From JBEISR01 sp044371425 (GTDB lineage: Bacteria; Planctomycetota; Planctomycetia; Pirellulales; Pirellulaceae): a DNA stretch of 64,000 nucleotides. A model generated the notes under the pieces. The model was not told the DNA's origin. It did no database searches and saw only the letters and a program-made list of their open reading frames with translations. Made by a program: the position numbers and the translations under genes. The stretch is taken from the NCBI GenBank assembly GCA_044371425.1, contig JBILTR010000005.1:190804-254803 (forward strand), read 5' to 3'. How positions within the stretch are numbered: position 1 is the first letter of the stretch; each line of letters starts with the position of its first letter. Shown here piece by piece: positions 45,768 through 55,033 of this stretch.

Positions 45768-46078
45768 CCGATTCTCTTTCCGGGTAGGGCTCAACGACTA
45801 CCTGTTGGGATTCTGGACCGCGGATTCAATCGGACACATTGGCTTGCCGCTTTCGGCTGCCCAATAAAACGGCTACTAGGCGTTGATACGAACGGGGTGT
45901 GTGAGCTGGTTTGGTGTTCCAAGAGGATCCTGGATTCCGAGTGATCTGAAGGTCGCGAAGTTTGGCGATGCGGGACTCCCTTAGCCAATAGGAATAACCT
46001 CGCTACACTTAGCGTAGTCGTATTGGTTTGCAGCCTGCTGCCGGCTTTCTGCTTCTCTTAGGTTCGGAGACCTCCTCA
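45768..46078. other. Intergenic region before the Ntn amidase gene
   Basis: No gene seen. A slightly AT-richer stretch at 45860-46020 may hold the downstream promoter, but no clear -35/-10 pair can be picked. Confidence 0.35.
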
Positions 46079-47191
46079 ATGACTCGGTGTCGTCTTGCCT
46101 CTTGGATTATGTTGCTCGGGTTCGCGTGCCTGCTTCTTTGGGTGGAGCGAGCCCGAGCGTGTACGGGCATCACGTTGCGGGCAAAGGATGGTGCGGTGGT
46201 GTTTGGGAGGACGCTGGAGTGGGGGGCGTTTGATCTCAATTCACGCCTGGTGGTGGTGCCCAGGGGCCTGGAATTCCAGAGTCGGTTGCAGGATGGGAAG
46301 CTAGGTCTTCGCTGGAAGGGGACCTACGGTGCTGTCGGACTGGACGTTCTCGAGAAGAACTATCTGGTGGATGGCATGAACGAGAAGGGGTTCGCCGTGA
46401 ACGTCTTTTACCATCCCGGCTTTGCCGAGTATGGGGCTGTGGACCGATCCAAAATTTCTTCGACCATCGAAGTGCTCGATCTGTGTCAGTACCTTCTGAC
46501 CACGTGCGCGACAGTGGAGGAAGCTAGGAAGGCCACGGCGGGAGTTTCGGTAACCGCGGCTGTCGAGCCGGCTATTGGGATCGCACCTCCAGTCCATCTG
46601 ATCGCGACGGAACCCAGCGGAAAGGCGATTGTCATCGAGTTCACCAAAGGAGTGACTCAGATCTACGACGCGCCCTTGGGAGCGATCACCAATGCGCCCA
46701 ACTACGACTGGCATATCACCAATCTTCGAAACTACCTGAATCTTTCGCCCGTGGGGATTCCCGATAGGAACATTGAGGAGCTGAATTTCCGGCCGCTGGG
46801 AGGTGGTAGTGGGATGATCGGCCTGCCTGGGGACTTCACGCCTCCTTCCCGTTTTGTGCGAGCGGTGGCTTTCTCGAAGACAGCACGCTCGACCGACACG
46901 GGTGCCGAGACGATGGTGGAGCTGTTTCGCATCTTGGATAACTTCAACGTTCCTTTGGGGGCGGCCGAGGGAGAGGGGCAGGTGAAGACCCAGGGAATGC
47001 GAAGCTCGACCATTTGGACAACCGCTTACGACACGAAGAATCTGGTGTTGCGGTACCACACCCAGCACAACCGACGGATTCGTCAGGTGGATCTGAAGAA
47101 GATCGATTTCACCAAGGCCGGGGAACTGGTTCGTTTGCCCCTGGATAAGGAGAAGAACGAAGACATCGAAGAGGTGTCGCCAAGTCCTTAG
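46079..47191 (+). CDS. Secreted choloylglycine-hydrolase-type (linear amide) Ntn hydrolase
   Basis: This 370-residue member of the penicillin V acylase / bile-salt hydrolase family has a signal peptide (ASWIMLLGFACLLLWVERARA). Cleavage would expose Cys28 as the N-terminal nucleophile (CTGITLRAKDGAVVFGRTLEWG), followed by the conserved Arg and Asn-type residues in the family core (LDVLEKNYLVDGMNEKGFAVN, TNAPNYDWHITNL). It hydrolyses C-N bonds of linear amides in the periplasm; bile salts are unlikely in this organism, and acyl-homoserine lactones or penicillin V-like substrates are possible. GGAG 9 nt before ATG 46079 supports the start. Confidence 0.92.
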   Translation: MTRCRLASWIMLLGFACLLLWVERARACTGITLRAKDGAVVFGRTLEWGAFDLNSRLVVVPRGLEFQSRLQDGKLGLRWKGTYGAVGLDVLEKNYLVDGMNEKGFAVNVFYHPGFAEYGAVDRSKISSTIEVLDLCQYLLTTCATVEEARKATAGVSVTAAVEPAIGIAPPVHLIATEPSGKAIVIEFTKGVTQIYDAPLGAITNAPNYDWHITNLRNYLNLSPVGIPDRNIEELNFRPLGGGSGMIGLPGDFTPPSRFVRAVAFSKTARSTDTGAETMVELFRILDNFNVPLGAAEGEGQVKTQGMRSSTIWTTAYDTKNLVLRYHTQHNRRIRQVDLKKIDFTKAGELVRLPLDKEKNEDIEEVSPSP

Positions 47192-47413
47192 CTACCCGTT
47201 CTGCGTCGCGAAGCGGCTTCAGGGTCGAAGGAAGGGACCGCCGACCACGGACCGAGGCGTGGTTGGCGAGAGGCTTCCAGTTGGGTCTCGATCTTCGCAA
47301 GACGGCGATCTGCTGGCATGGCTGTTGTCCAGCGCTGGCCTGAAGTGCGATGACCGACGTCGATCGATCGGCGCCAGGGTGGCCTGGAAGCATTCGGAAG
47401 ACCGATCCGGGAT

Positions 47414-48208
47414 GTGGTTGGGATTTCTAATTTCTCTGGCAAGCCCATTGAATCTCCGTTCTTCGTCCATCGTAGTGAGTCGATCCGAGTGCAGCTTCCC
47501 AATCTCCCCTCCCTGCTCTGGATCGCCTATGCTTGCCTGCTTCTTCCATGGGTGGCTTGGCGATCCCGCCGAGTGCTTCGCCTGTTGATGGCCGACCCGT
47601 CCCAGGAAATCCGCTGGAATTCCGCAACGATTTGGCGGCGCAACCTGAGTCAGGCAGCGATGCTGGGATTGCTCTCCTGGATGGTAGGGAACACGTTCGG
47701 ATTTTTCGTCAGTTGGCCAGTAAAGCCGTGGCACGACTGGTTGGCGGCTACCTTGCTGGCGCTGCTTGCTTGCTTGTCGTTGCGAGCGGTTTTGCTTCGG
47801 TGGATCCGCAGCGATCCGGAGCGGCTGAAGCTGAGTCGGTGGATGGAGCCGCGGGGTGGCGGCCAAAGATGGCTGCGTCGTTTGGCGATCGTGGTTGCAA
47901 GCGTCAGTCACGAGATAGCCTACCGAGGTGTCGGGTTGGCGATTCTCAGCTATTCAATGGGTAGCAAGCCACTGGCGATTCTTCTCAGCGTTCTCGTCTA
48001 CGCATTGCTTCACGCAGCACAGGGTTGGCGATCGATGATCGCCATTGCAGGATTCGCCCTCATTCAGCATGGGTTGGTGTCCTACACCGGATCGCTCTTC
48101 CCCGCGATTTTGGTCCACGCCATCTACAATCTTCTGGTAGTCGAATTCCGAAGTCTGCAGACCCACCAGTTTGACTTCTCAAGACCGATCGGCAAGCCTG
48201 AGCCTTGA
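47414..48208 (+). CDS. CPBP-like intramembrane protease with altered EE motif
   Basis: This 264-residue membrane protein has several helices and the CPBP/Rce1 pattern SHEIAYRGVGL, then YALLHA, then ILVHAIYNLL. The usual EExxxR motif reads HExxxR here, and FxxxH reads YxxxH, so catalysis is uncertain. Family members cut prenylated or bacteriocin-related proteins within membranes, or are immunity-type. The GTG start at 47414 lacks a strong ribosome binding site; the first helix begins about residue 31, so a later start is possible. Confidence 0.78.
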   Translation: MVGISNFSGKPIESPFFVHRSESIRVQLPNLPSLLWIAYACLLLPWVAWRSRRVLRLLMADPSQEIRWNSATIWRRNLSQAAMLGLLSWMVGNTFGFFVSWPVKPWHDWLAATLLALLACLSLRAVLLRWIRSDPERLKLSRWMEPRGGGQRWLRRLAIVVASVSHEIAYRGVGLAILSYSMGSKPLAILLSVLVYALLHAAQGWRSMIAIAGFALIQHGLVSYTGSLFPAILVHAIYNLLVVEFRSLQTHQFDFSRPIGKPEP

Positions 48209-48451
48209 CGAGAGCATTCGATCCGATGTGGAGTGGGCAGGATCGCGACGGGTGGGCCGCAAGGAACGATGGTTCGCTCCGCTGCGACTCCCGCACGGAG
48301 CCTCGGCTTGGTCGCTTATGGACGGCGTTGCAGGTTGATTTTGGTCGGCAGTCGGCGCTGCGTCGATTCGATCGGCAGTGCTCCGCAGCCATCCATTGCT
48401 CAGGCAGGCGACCGTAGAAGCGCCGGCGGGACGTTATGCGGGGTGGGGCAG

Positions 48452-50191
48452 TCAGTCTTGAGTTGGCCGCCAATCGACCAAGTGCATTTCGACTTTTTGC
48501 ATCCCACCGAAGTCGTTGATGACCGGCTTGAAAACGATATCGTGCGGGCGGTTGGTATCCTGGAGTGATGGAATCCACTCCGCTTGACCGAAAGCGACTC
48601 CCCGCAGCGTGGTTCCATGTTGTTTCCATCGCATGCTACAGTGCCGATCTCCGCTGCCCAGTGGTTTGGCAGGTTCGGCAAGGTAGACTCCGGTCGCCGC
48701 CAGAAGAGGTCTAGGGTTTCCTTGTCCGAAGGGGGCTAGCTGTTCCATGGTTTTGACGGTGGCCAGATCCAGCATCCCCAGTGGCGCTTCGGCATCGATT
48801 GCGATTTCGGCTTGGGGTGTCTGGCTACCCGACTGCATCGCAACCTGTTCGCAGAGCGCCGCGCGGAACGCGGCAACTCGCGACTCCTCAATCCGCAATC
48901 CAGCAGCGGCAGCATGGCCACCGCAACTGACTAGCAGGTCGCGACATCCTTTGAGTCCTTCATGGAGATTGAAATAGCTCGGGGAACGGCCCGAACCTGT
49001 CCCAGGTTTTTGTGCGAGGGGATCCAGAGCGATCAGCACGGTGGGTCGATGGTATTTTTCCGCGATCTTTCCAGCGACCACGCCGATCACCCCCAGATGC
49101 CACTGAGGGCTAGCCAGAACGAAAGCGGGCGATTGCTCTAGATCCATCTGCTCTTTGATCTGTTTGACCGCCCCTAGATAGACACTTCGCTCCAGGGTAT
49201 TTCGGTCCTCGTTCAGCTTTCCCAGGTACTCTGCCAGGGCGGTAGCTCGCTGCGGATCTTCCGTCGTCAGCAATTCGATCGCTAACTGGGCTTGTCCCAA
49301 TCTGCCGGCTGCATTCAGGCGAGGTGCTAAGGTGAAAGCGATGTCTTCGCTGTCCAGTCGTCCCTTTCCTGCCAGTCGATTTGCCTGTTTGAGGGCGGCG
49401 ATCCCGAGGCAGGGTTTTTGTGCCAGGCTAATCAGGCCGTGGTGGACTAGGGTTCGGTTTTCTTCGATCAGTGGGACGACGTCGGCCACGGTGCCAATGG
49501 CAGCCAGTCCGACGGCCGACAGCAGGTAATCGCGCAGTTGGGGAGTGACGCGCTGCGCCTGACAGTGCCTCTGACAGAGCGCCCAGGCGACCTTGAAGGC
49601 AACGGCAGCGCCGCACAGCCAGGGAAATGGGTAGCCATCCAGACCCGGATGCACGATGGCTGCGGCATCGGGGAGTTGCTCCCCCATCGCGTGATGGTCG
49701 GTGATGATCAGCCGTGCACCGCGCTGGCGGCAGTACTCCGCTTCCCGGAGCGAAGCGATTCCGCAGTCGACCGAGACGATGGTCGATTTGCCATGATCGA
49801 TCAATCGTCCCAGCGATTCCAGGCTCAGTCCATAGGGGTCTTCCAGGCGATTGGGGACATAGTAGTCGACATTACCACCGATCAATCGAATCGCTCGAAC
49901 AAGGATCGCGGCTGCCGTCATGCCGTCCGCATCGTAATCGCCGTAGACGACGATCGCCTCCCCTGCTGTTACCGCTTGGTGCAGCTGCTCGACAGCCTCA
50001 GCCACTCCGGGCAGTTGGAGCGGATCACGAAGATCATTTAGCTTGGGAGTCAAAAAAGAAGCGACGCGGATGGGATCTTCCATGCCGCGTCGCAACAAGA
50101 GTTGAGCGATGATAGGGGAGATGTTGGCGGACTGAGCCAGAGCATCGACGCGCGCTAGATCCACCGGTTCCAGCCGCCACCGTTTGCTCAT
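48452..50191 (-). CDS. recJ: Single-stranded-DNA-specific exonuclease RecJ
   Basis: This 579-residue 5' to 3' exonuclease acts in recombination and mismatch/base-excision repair. It has the DHH-phosphoesterase motifs: YDADG at about 86-90, VDCG at 141, DHH at 165-167 with metal-binding role, the DHHA1 domain (SCGGHAAAAGLRI), and the C-terminal OB-like domain. Length is normal. ATG 50191 lies 31 bp after rpmG on the same strand, so the two probably form one transcript. Confidence 0.97.
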   Translation of the reverse strand: MSKRWRLEPVDLARVDALAQSANISPIIAQLLLRRGMEDPIRVASFLTPKLNDLRDPLQLPGVAEAVEQLHQAVTAGEAIVVYGDYDADGMTAAAILVRAIRLIGGNVDYYVPNRLEDPYGLSLESLGRLIDHGKSTIVSVDCGIASLREAEYCRQRGARLIITDHHAMGEQLPDAAAIVHPGLDGYPFPWLCGAAVAFKVAWALCQRHCQAQRVTPQLRDYLLSAVGLAAIGTVADVVPLIEENRTLVHHGLISLAQKPCLGIAALKQANRLAGKGRLDSEDIAFTLAPRLNAAGRLGQAQLAIELLTTEDPQRATALAEYLGKLNEDRNTLERSVYLGAVKQIKEQMDLEQSPAFVLASPQWHLGVIGVVAGKIAEKYHRPTVLIALDPLAQKPGTGSGRSPSYFNLHEGLKGCRDLLVSCGGHAAAAGLRIEESRVAAFRAALCEQVAMQSGSQTPQAEIAIDAEAPLGMLDLATVKTMEQLAPFGQGNPRPLLAATGVYLAEPAKPLGSGDRHCSMRWKQHGTTLRGVAFGQAEWIPSLQDTNRPHDIVFKPVINDFGGMQKVEMHLVDWRPTQD

Positions 50192-50222
50192 GCCACCTTC
50201 GCCGTCGCCGTGCGGCGCCCTA

Positions 50223-50387
50223 TTACTTTCGCTTTTCGATATGCAGCGTCACTCGTCGAAGACGAGGGCAGTATTTCTTCAACTGCAGCTTTTCTCCTCC
50301 AGGACGGCGATAGAGGGTGTAGTTGATGTCGCCGGTTTCCTGGCAAACCAAAAAGACAGTTTCTTTCTTTTTCTTGCTCTTGGCCAT
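50223..50387 (-). CDS. rpmG: 50S ribosomal protein L33
   Basis: This 54-residue protein begins MAKSKKKKETVFLVCQETG and ends KKYCPRLRRVTLHIEKRK, which is the L33 pattern. Only single Cys residues occur where zinc-type L33 has CxxC pairs, so it is the zinc-free (C-) form. The reading frame is too short for most gene finders that use a 60-codon cut-off. It precedes recJ by 31 bp on the same strand, and a TATACT hexamer upstream at 50478-50473 could be its -10 element. Confidence 0.95.
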   Translation of the reverse strand: MAKSKKKKETVFLVCQETGDINYTLYRRPGGEKLQLKKYCPRLRRVTLHIEKRK

Positions 50388-51039
50388 GTTGGACCACTAC
50401 CTGAAGGAGAATGCGATACCTTTCGTTCGGATCCAGTTGCCGCGGGTCGCTACACGGCTACGGGAACCCCAAAGTATAGGAAACGGAGGGGCCCATCGGC
50501 TAGATCAAACCAATCGAATCCTACAGGAATCCCCTCGTGAGGGTGGGTTTCCCTGGTCGTGACCCTCTGTTCCGCTGAGGATCTCCCCTGCGGGGTCCCG
50601 TTGATTGCTTGTCACTGGTCGGTCTCCCCGTAATGCCAGCATTCGAAAGGTGGATGGCACCGATTGAGAAAGGTGGGTGGCACCAATTGGGGAAAGCAGC
50701 CTATTGGAGGGGTGTCTTTGGGTGGGGTAAGGATGCCAGCAAACCGCTCCGGACTTTTCCAAAGAAGGGGAAACAGCTCCCTATCCCTTGGGTTTGGTCG
50801 GTCTCCCCGTAATGCCAGCATTCGAAAGGTGGATGGCACCGATTGAGAAAGGTGGGTGGCACCAATTGGGGAAAACGACCCAGAAGGGGGGGCTGCGGGT
50901 CTGCGGTGGTCCAAGCCATGAACCTGTAGTTCGGTTGATGGCTTTGGAAAAACCTCCCCATCGTACACCTTAAATCACTGCGAGGAATCTATTTCCTCCC
51001 TCGGCAAAGAAGTGGTTCTGGGGCGTTGGTCGGCTCCTC
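50388..51039. other. Intergenic region with second repeat cluster
   Basis: About 650 bp without a supported gene. Two GC-rich hairpins (CCCTC/GAGGG and CCCC/GGGG) lie near 50533-50597, and the rest is mostly the repeat block listed separately. Confidence 0.6.
50616..50876. repeat. Two 82-bp direct repeats containing GGTGGATGGCACC elements
   Basis: Bases 50616-50697 and 50795-50876 are identical apart from the ends, with an offset of 179 bp. Each holds GGTGGATGGCACCGAT and GGTGGGTGGCACCAATTGG in tandem, plus AATGCCAGCATT. The reverse complement of this unit, CCAATTGGTGCCACCCACC, also occurs in the 333-bp repeats near 20 kb, so the two blocks belong to one repeat family. Confidence 0.85.
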
Positions 51040-52782
51040 CTAGAGCCCAGGCTTGGGTGGCTTGATCGGCGCCTCCCAGGACGCGGTTCCTGTGGCGTTG
51101 ATTTTCCGCCGGAACACTTTGTCTCCGCAGGTGACCATGAGGATGTTGCGTTCCTTGCCCGAAAGGACGACGTTCGCGAGGGGGCCTGGTTGGGGTTTGG
51201 AGAAGATGAAGTTGGTTCGGCCTAGTTGGTCGAGCACCTGGAGGCCGTACTCGGAGGCGACGTAGAGTCGGCCTTCGGTATCCATCGCCATGCCATCGGC
51301 CCATCCTGTTAGTTTGGCATCGTCTTTGTGCAGATAGCCGTAGGTTTGTCGGTAAGCCAGGGAGCCATCGGACTGGATCTGGTAGCAGTAGGTAAAGTTG
51401 CTTCGTGAGTCGGCTACGTGGAGTAGCGTCTGGTCGGCAGATGCGATCAGTCCGTTCGGGAAGTCCAGCCCCGAGTCGACTTCACGTTTGGGGCCTTCGG
51501 GCAGCGGGACATACCACAACTTCTTGTTGCCAGGATCGGTGTAATAGAGTCCATGGGGCAGTACCACCAGATCGTTGCACGATGCATCTTCGGCGACCAC
51601 CTCTTCCTTCCCTTCCATCGTGTAACGCACAATTCGCTTGCGTCCCCCCTGGCATCCATAGAGTTTCCCGTCGGGCCCCATCATCAGACCACTGACGCCC
51701 CCGGTGTCCTTCGCGAACTCGGTCACTGTTCCTTCCGCATCGACGCGGAAGATCTGGTTGCGCGGCACATCGACAAAGAACGTCGATCCCTCCGGTCCGA
51801 TCGCAGGTCCTTCGGTGAATTGGTGACCCTGGCTGACCAGTTGCCAGCCTTCTCCAGGGATCATCAGTTGCATGCGAGCCTTGGGGCCTTCGCTGGCGGT
51901 GATCGGCTTGGGGTAATCCCGCCAAAGCCATCGCATGGCGTCGGGGAGGATCGCTGCGGCATGCTTGGCGTTGTGTCCCCCGTTGCCCCAGATGTGATGG
52001 ACGTCGTATCCGCTATAGCGCAGGGCCGACAGCATGCTCTGGTTGGCCATCCACCAATCGCCCGCGTAGATATTCAGATCGCGATCTCCATCCTGCAGAA
52101 AAACCCGCAACGGCTTCGGCTCGCACTTGCGGATCAGCGTCGGAAAGATGTCGGCACCCCGGAGTCCCACGTAGGTACCGATCGTGCTGAGCACCCGACG
52201 AAACTGATCCGGTCGCTCCCAGGCGGCATTGAAAGCACAGATCGCGCCGGAACTGGCCCCCGCAATCGCTCGATCATTCGGATCCTCGCTGATCTTCACC
52301 CGCTTGTTGACCTCCGGAAGGATCTCCTCGATCAGAAACCGTGCGTAGCGATCTCCCAGACTGTCGTACTCGAAGCTACGGTTGAAACGGGGTTGGGCCT
52401 GATCGTTGGGAGAAGGGACCTGACCATGGTCGATGAAGATGCCGATGGTGACCGGCATCTGCCCGGCATGGATCAGGTTGTCCATCACCACTGGGAGTTT
52501 CCAACCTTGCGCCATCCCCAGACCATCCTGCACAATCATCGCGCAGGCTGGCTGGTCCCCCTGATACTGCTGAGGGACATAAAGCCAGTAGTTGCGAACA
52601 GTACCTGGGTAGATGTTGCTTTTCCAGGGAAAGGGGCCTTCGATTTTTCCCTTGGGCACCCCCGGTTGCTCGACCGAATCCGGATGCTCCGGATAGGACT
52701 CATCCTGAGCCATCCCAGGGGCTACGTTCCAAGGGAGCAAGGAAACCAGCAGAAGCAACAGTCGCGAGAGAGTAGGCGTCAT
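51040..52782 (-). CDS. Secreted esterase fused to SMP-30/gluconolactonase-like propeller
   Basis: This 580-residue protein has a signal peptide (SRLLLLLVSLLPWNVAPGMAQ). Residues about 40-300 are an esterase-D/Fes-type hydrolase with nucleophile elbow GASSGAICA and GNGGHN (His). Residues about 310-575 are a six-bladed SMP-30 propeller (FTEGPAIGPEGSTFFVD, GGVSGLMMGPDGKLYGC, FPNGLIASADQTLLHVADS, GWADGMAMDTEGRLYVA), which in other proteins hydrolyses lactones. A two-step polymer or lactone/ester degradation is plausible but not shown. It is divergent from a paralogue of its N-terminal half (53122-54027). Confidence 0.9.
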   Translation of the reverse strand: MTPTLSRLLLLLVSLLPWNVAPGMAQDESYPEHPDSVEQPGVPKGKIEGPFPWKSNIYPGTVRNYWLYVPQQYQGDQPACAMIVQDGLGMAQGWKLPVVMDNLIHAGQMPVTIGIFIDHGQVPSPNDQAQPRFNRSFEYDSLGDRYARFLIEEILPEVNKRVKISEDPNDRAIAGASSGAICAFNAAWERPDQFRRVLSTIGTYVGLRGADIFPTLIRKCEPKPLRVFLQDGDRDLNIYAGDWWMANQSMLSALRYSGYDVHHIWGNGGHNAKHAAAILPDAMRWLWRDYPKPITASEGPKARMQLMIPGEGWQLVSQGHQFTEGPAIGPEGSTFFVDVPRNQIFRVDAEGTVTEFAKDTGGVSGLMMGPDGKLYGCQGGRKRIVRYTMEGKEEVVAEDASCNDLVVLPHGLYYTDPGNKKLWYVPLPEGPKREVDSGLDFPNGLIASADQTLLHVADSRSNFTYCYQIQSDGSLAYRQTYGYLHKDDAKLTGWADGMAMDTEGRLYVASEYGLQVLDQLGRTNFIFSKPQPGPLANVVLSGKERNILMVTCGDKVFRRKINATGTASWEAPIKPPKPGL

Positions 52783-53121
52783 GAGGGAGGTCCTTCAAGA
52801 GGGAGAGGCGGCCAAAGCCCAGGTCGGCTCATGGTCTCCAAACAGGCTAACCCATCGGATGCCACTCGACCACCAGGGCCCACCCATGCCGTCGATGAAC
52901 GGAGCGACAGTCAGGCCCCCAGCCACAAATCGAATCCCTCCACGATCCTGCTCGCAGTCCCGCCCCCTGCAACGGTCGCTGTCGCTGGGCTATCCTGAGC
53001 TTTCGCTCGCTCGCCTGGAGGCAACGGCTTCCGGAAGCAGGAAATCGCTTGTTGCAACAACAGTTGTTCGGACGAGTATTTGGGCGACCCGGATCCCTTT
53101 GCACCATTGATGGAGGTTGAC
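52783..53121. other. Divergent promoter region of the two esterase genes
   Basis: This 339-bp spacer lies between divergent genes and must hold promoters for both. A perfect 12-bp palindrome, TTGTTGCAACAA, sits at 53049-53060, about 60 bp before the plus-strand start, and may be an operator. I see no small gene in it. Confidence 0.45.
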
Positions 53122-54027
53122 ATGCAATGCGCCCCGCAACCATGGCTGGCGTCCCTGCTTTTCCTGGGGCTCCTGATCGCTCCACTCCAGGCAGGCGATG
53201 AGCTCTACCAACTGGGGGCCGATTCCCAGCCTAAAGAGGGTGTGCCCGCTGGGAAGGTGACCGATCACGTCTGGAAAAGCGAGATCTTTTCTGGGACGAT
53301 TCGCCGCTACTCGGTCTATGTTCCTGCCCAGTACGATGGTTCCCAACCCGCAGCGGTGATGGTCTTCCAGGATGGGCATGCGTATGTCGATCCCAACGGC
53401 CAGTTCCGCGCGACCGTCGTGATGGATAACCTCATCCATGCCCGACAGATGCCGGTCACCATCGGCATCTTCATCGATCCAGGGCACAAGAAAGAATCGC
53501 TCCCCGAGAAACGGGGCTGGCAGCCCACACCTGAGAACCGCAGTTTTGAGTACGACACTCTGAGCGATCAGTATGCAAGGTTCCTTCTGGAGGAGATCCT
53601 TCCGGAAGTCGCCAAGCAGTATCGGCTGACCGACAACCCAGACCTGCGCGCGATTTGCGGCATCAGTTCGGGCGGGATCTGCGCATTTACCGTCGCCTGG
53701 GAAAAGCCGGATCACTTCCGCAAGGTCATCAGCCATGTCGGAAGCTTTGTCGACATCCGTGGTGGTGATCACTACCCATCGTTGGTGCGCAAAGGAAAGA
53801 AGCGACCGATCCGTGCCTTCCTTCAGGATGGATCAGGGGACCTTGATAACCAACACGGCAATTGGCCGCTGGCCAATCAGCAGATGGCTGCCGCTCTGAA
53901 ATTCTCCGACTACGACTACCAGTTTGTCTATGGAGAAGGTGGACACAACGGCATTCACGGGGGTGCAATCCTACCGGATGCCATGCGTTGGCTATGGCGA
54001 GACTGGAAGGAACCTGCAAGCCAGTGA
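53122..54027 (+). CDS. Secreted esterase (paralogue of the upstream fusion)
   Basis: This 301-residue protein has a signal peptide (WLASLLFLGLLIAPLQAG) and an esterase-D/Fes-type domain. Nucleophile elbow is GISSGGICA, and EGGHN precedes the C-terminal MRWLWRDWKEP. The segments PVTIGIFID, RSFEYD and ILPDAMRWLWRD are shared with the divergent esterase-SMP-30 protein, so the pair arose by duplication, here without the propeller. GGAGG 5 nt before ATG 53122 fixes the start. Confidence 0.92.
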   Translation: MQCAPQPWLASLLFLGLLIAPLQAGDELYQLGADSQPKEGVPAGKVTDHVWKSEIFSGTIRRYSVYVPAQYDGSQPAAVMVFQDGHAYVDPNGQFRATVVMDNLIHARQMPVTIGIFIDPGHKKESLPEKRGWQPTPENRSFEYDTLSDQYARFLLEEILPEVAKQYRLTDNPDLRAICGISSGGICAFTVAWEKPDHFRKVISHVGSFVDIRGGDHYPSLVRKGKKRPIRAFLQDGSGDLDNQHGNWPLANQQMAAALKFSDYDYQFVYGEGGHNGIHGGAILPDAMRWLWRDWKEPASQ

Positions 54028-54111
54028 GGCAAGTGGAGCGTGCGGGTGCAGCCTCTTCAGAAACTACTGGTTCCCATTCAGCCCTTTGGGACGGCAAGGA
54101 GTCGATGACCG

Positions 54112-54975
54112 ATGACGGAAGCATGGAAGATCGCCGGTGTGCAGATGGACGTGACGATCGGTGATACTCGAGCCAATCTGGCAAAGATGCTGGAGTGGTT
54201 TCAGTCGCCATCCCTTGCCGAGTGCCGGTTGGTGGTGTTTCCCGAATGCGCGCTGAGCGGCTATTGCTTCCAGTCGCTGCAGGAAGCGATGCCGTATACC
54301 GAGCGGCTGGATGGTCCGGCGGTGGAGGCGTTCACGAGGGCTTGCCAGCAAGGGAATCGGTGGGTCGCCTACGGATTTCTTGAACGAGGCGACTCGGGCG
54401 AGATCTACAACAGCTTGGCCCTGGTCGGTCGGCAGGGGCTCCAGGGAGTCTATCGCAAAGTGCATCTGCCCTATCTGGGGATCGATCGGTTTGTCACCCG
54501 TGGCCCCGATCCTTTTCAGGTGCATCACATCGATGGACTCTGCGTCGGGATGCACATCTGTTATGACGGGTCGTTCCCCGAAGCGTCGCGCGCCATGGCG
54601 CTCCAAGGCGCCGACCTCCTGCTGCTGCCGACCAACTGGCCTCCCGGAGCCGATACTTTCGCTCGTTACCTCCCCAACGCCCGCGCTCTGGAAAACAACT
54701 GCTACTTCATGGCCGTCAATCGCGTCGGAACCGAACGAGGATTTCGATTCATCGGGCAAAGCCGTCTGTGCGATCCCAACGGGCATGCTCTGGCGGATGC
54801 CGACGAAAGCTCCCAGATGGCCATCATCGGACAGATCGATCCTGCCAAAGCCCGCCAGAAGCGCTTGGTGCGAGTCCCAGGGGAACATGTCATCGACCGT
54901 TTCGCCGATCGCCAGCCAGAATACTATGGAAAACTAGTAGAGCCGCATCGATTGGAACGTCGTGTCGATGACTGA
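54112..54975 (+). CDS. Carbon-nitrogen hydrolase (nitrilase superfamily)
   Basis: This 287-residue protein has the Glu-Lys-Cys triad: Glu in FPECALSG (about 45), Lys in YRKVHLP (about 116), Cys in HICYDGSFPE (about 148). It belongs to the amidase/omega-amidase-like branch; the substrate is unknown. No signal peptide is present, so it is cytoplasmic. AAGGAG about 10 nt before ATG 54112 supports the start. It follows the esterase gene by 84 bp. Confidence 0.92.
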   Translation: MTEAWKIAGVQMDVTIGDTRANLAKMLEWFQSPSLAECRLVVFPECALSGYCFQSLQEAMPYTERLDGPAVEAFTRACQQGNRWVAYGFLERGDSGEIYNSLALVGRQGLQGVYRKVHLPYLGIDRFVTRGPDPFQVHHIDGLCVGMHICYDGSFPEASRAMALQGADLLLLPTNWPPGADTFARYLPNARALENNCYFMAVNRVGTERGFRFIGQSRLCDPNGHALADADESSQMAIIGQIDPAKARQKRLVRVPGEHVIDRFADRQPEYYGKLVEPHRLERRVDD

Positions 54976-55033
54976 CTCCCAGTAGCCCCCGGCACGGACC
55001 CTATCGCTTTCCTTCCTTCCACCGGACCTCCGC

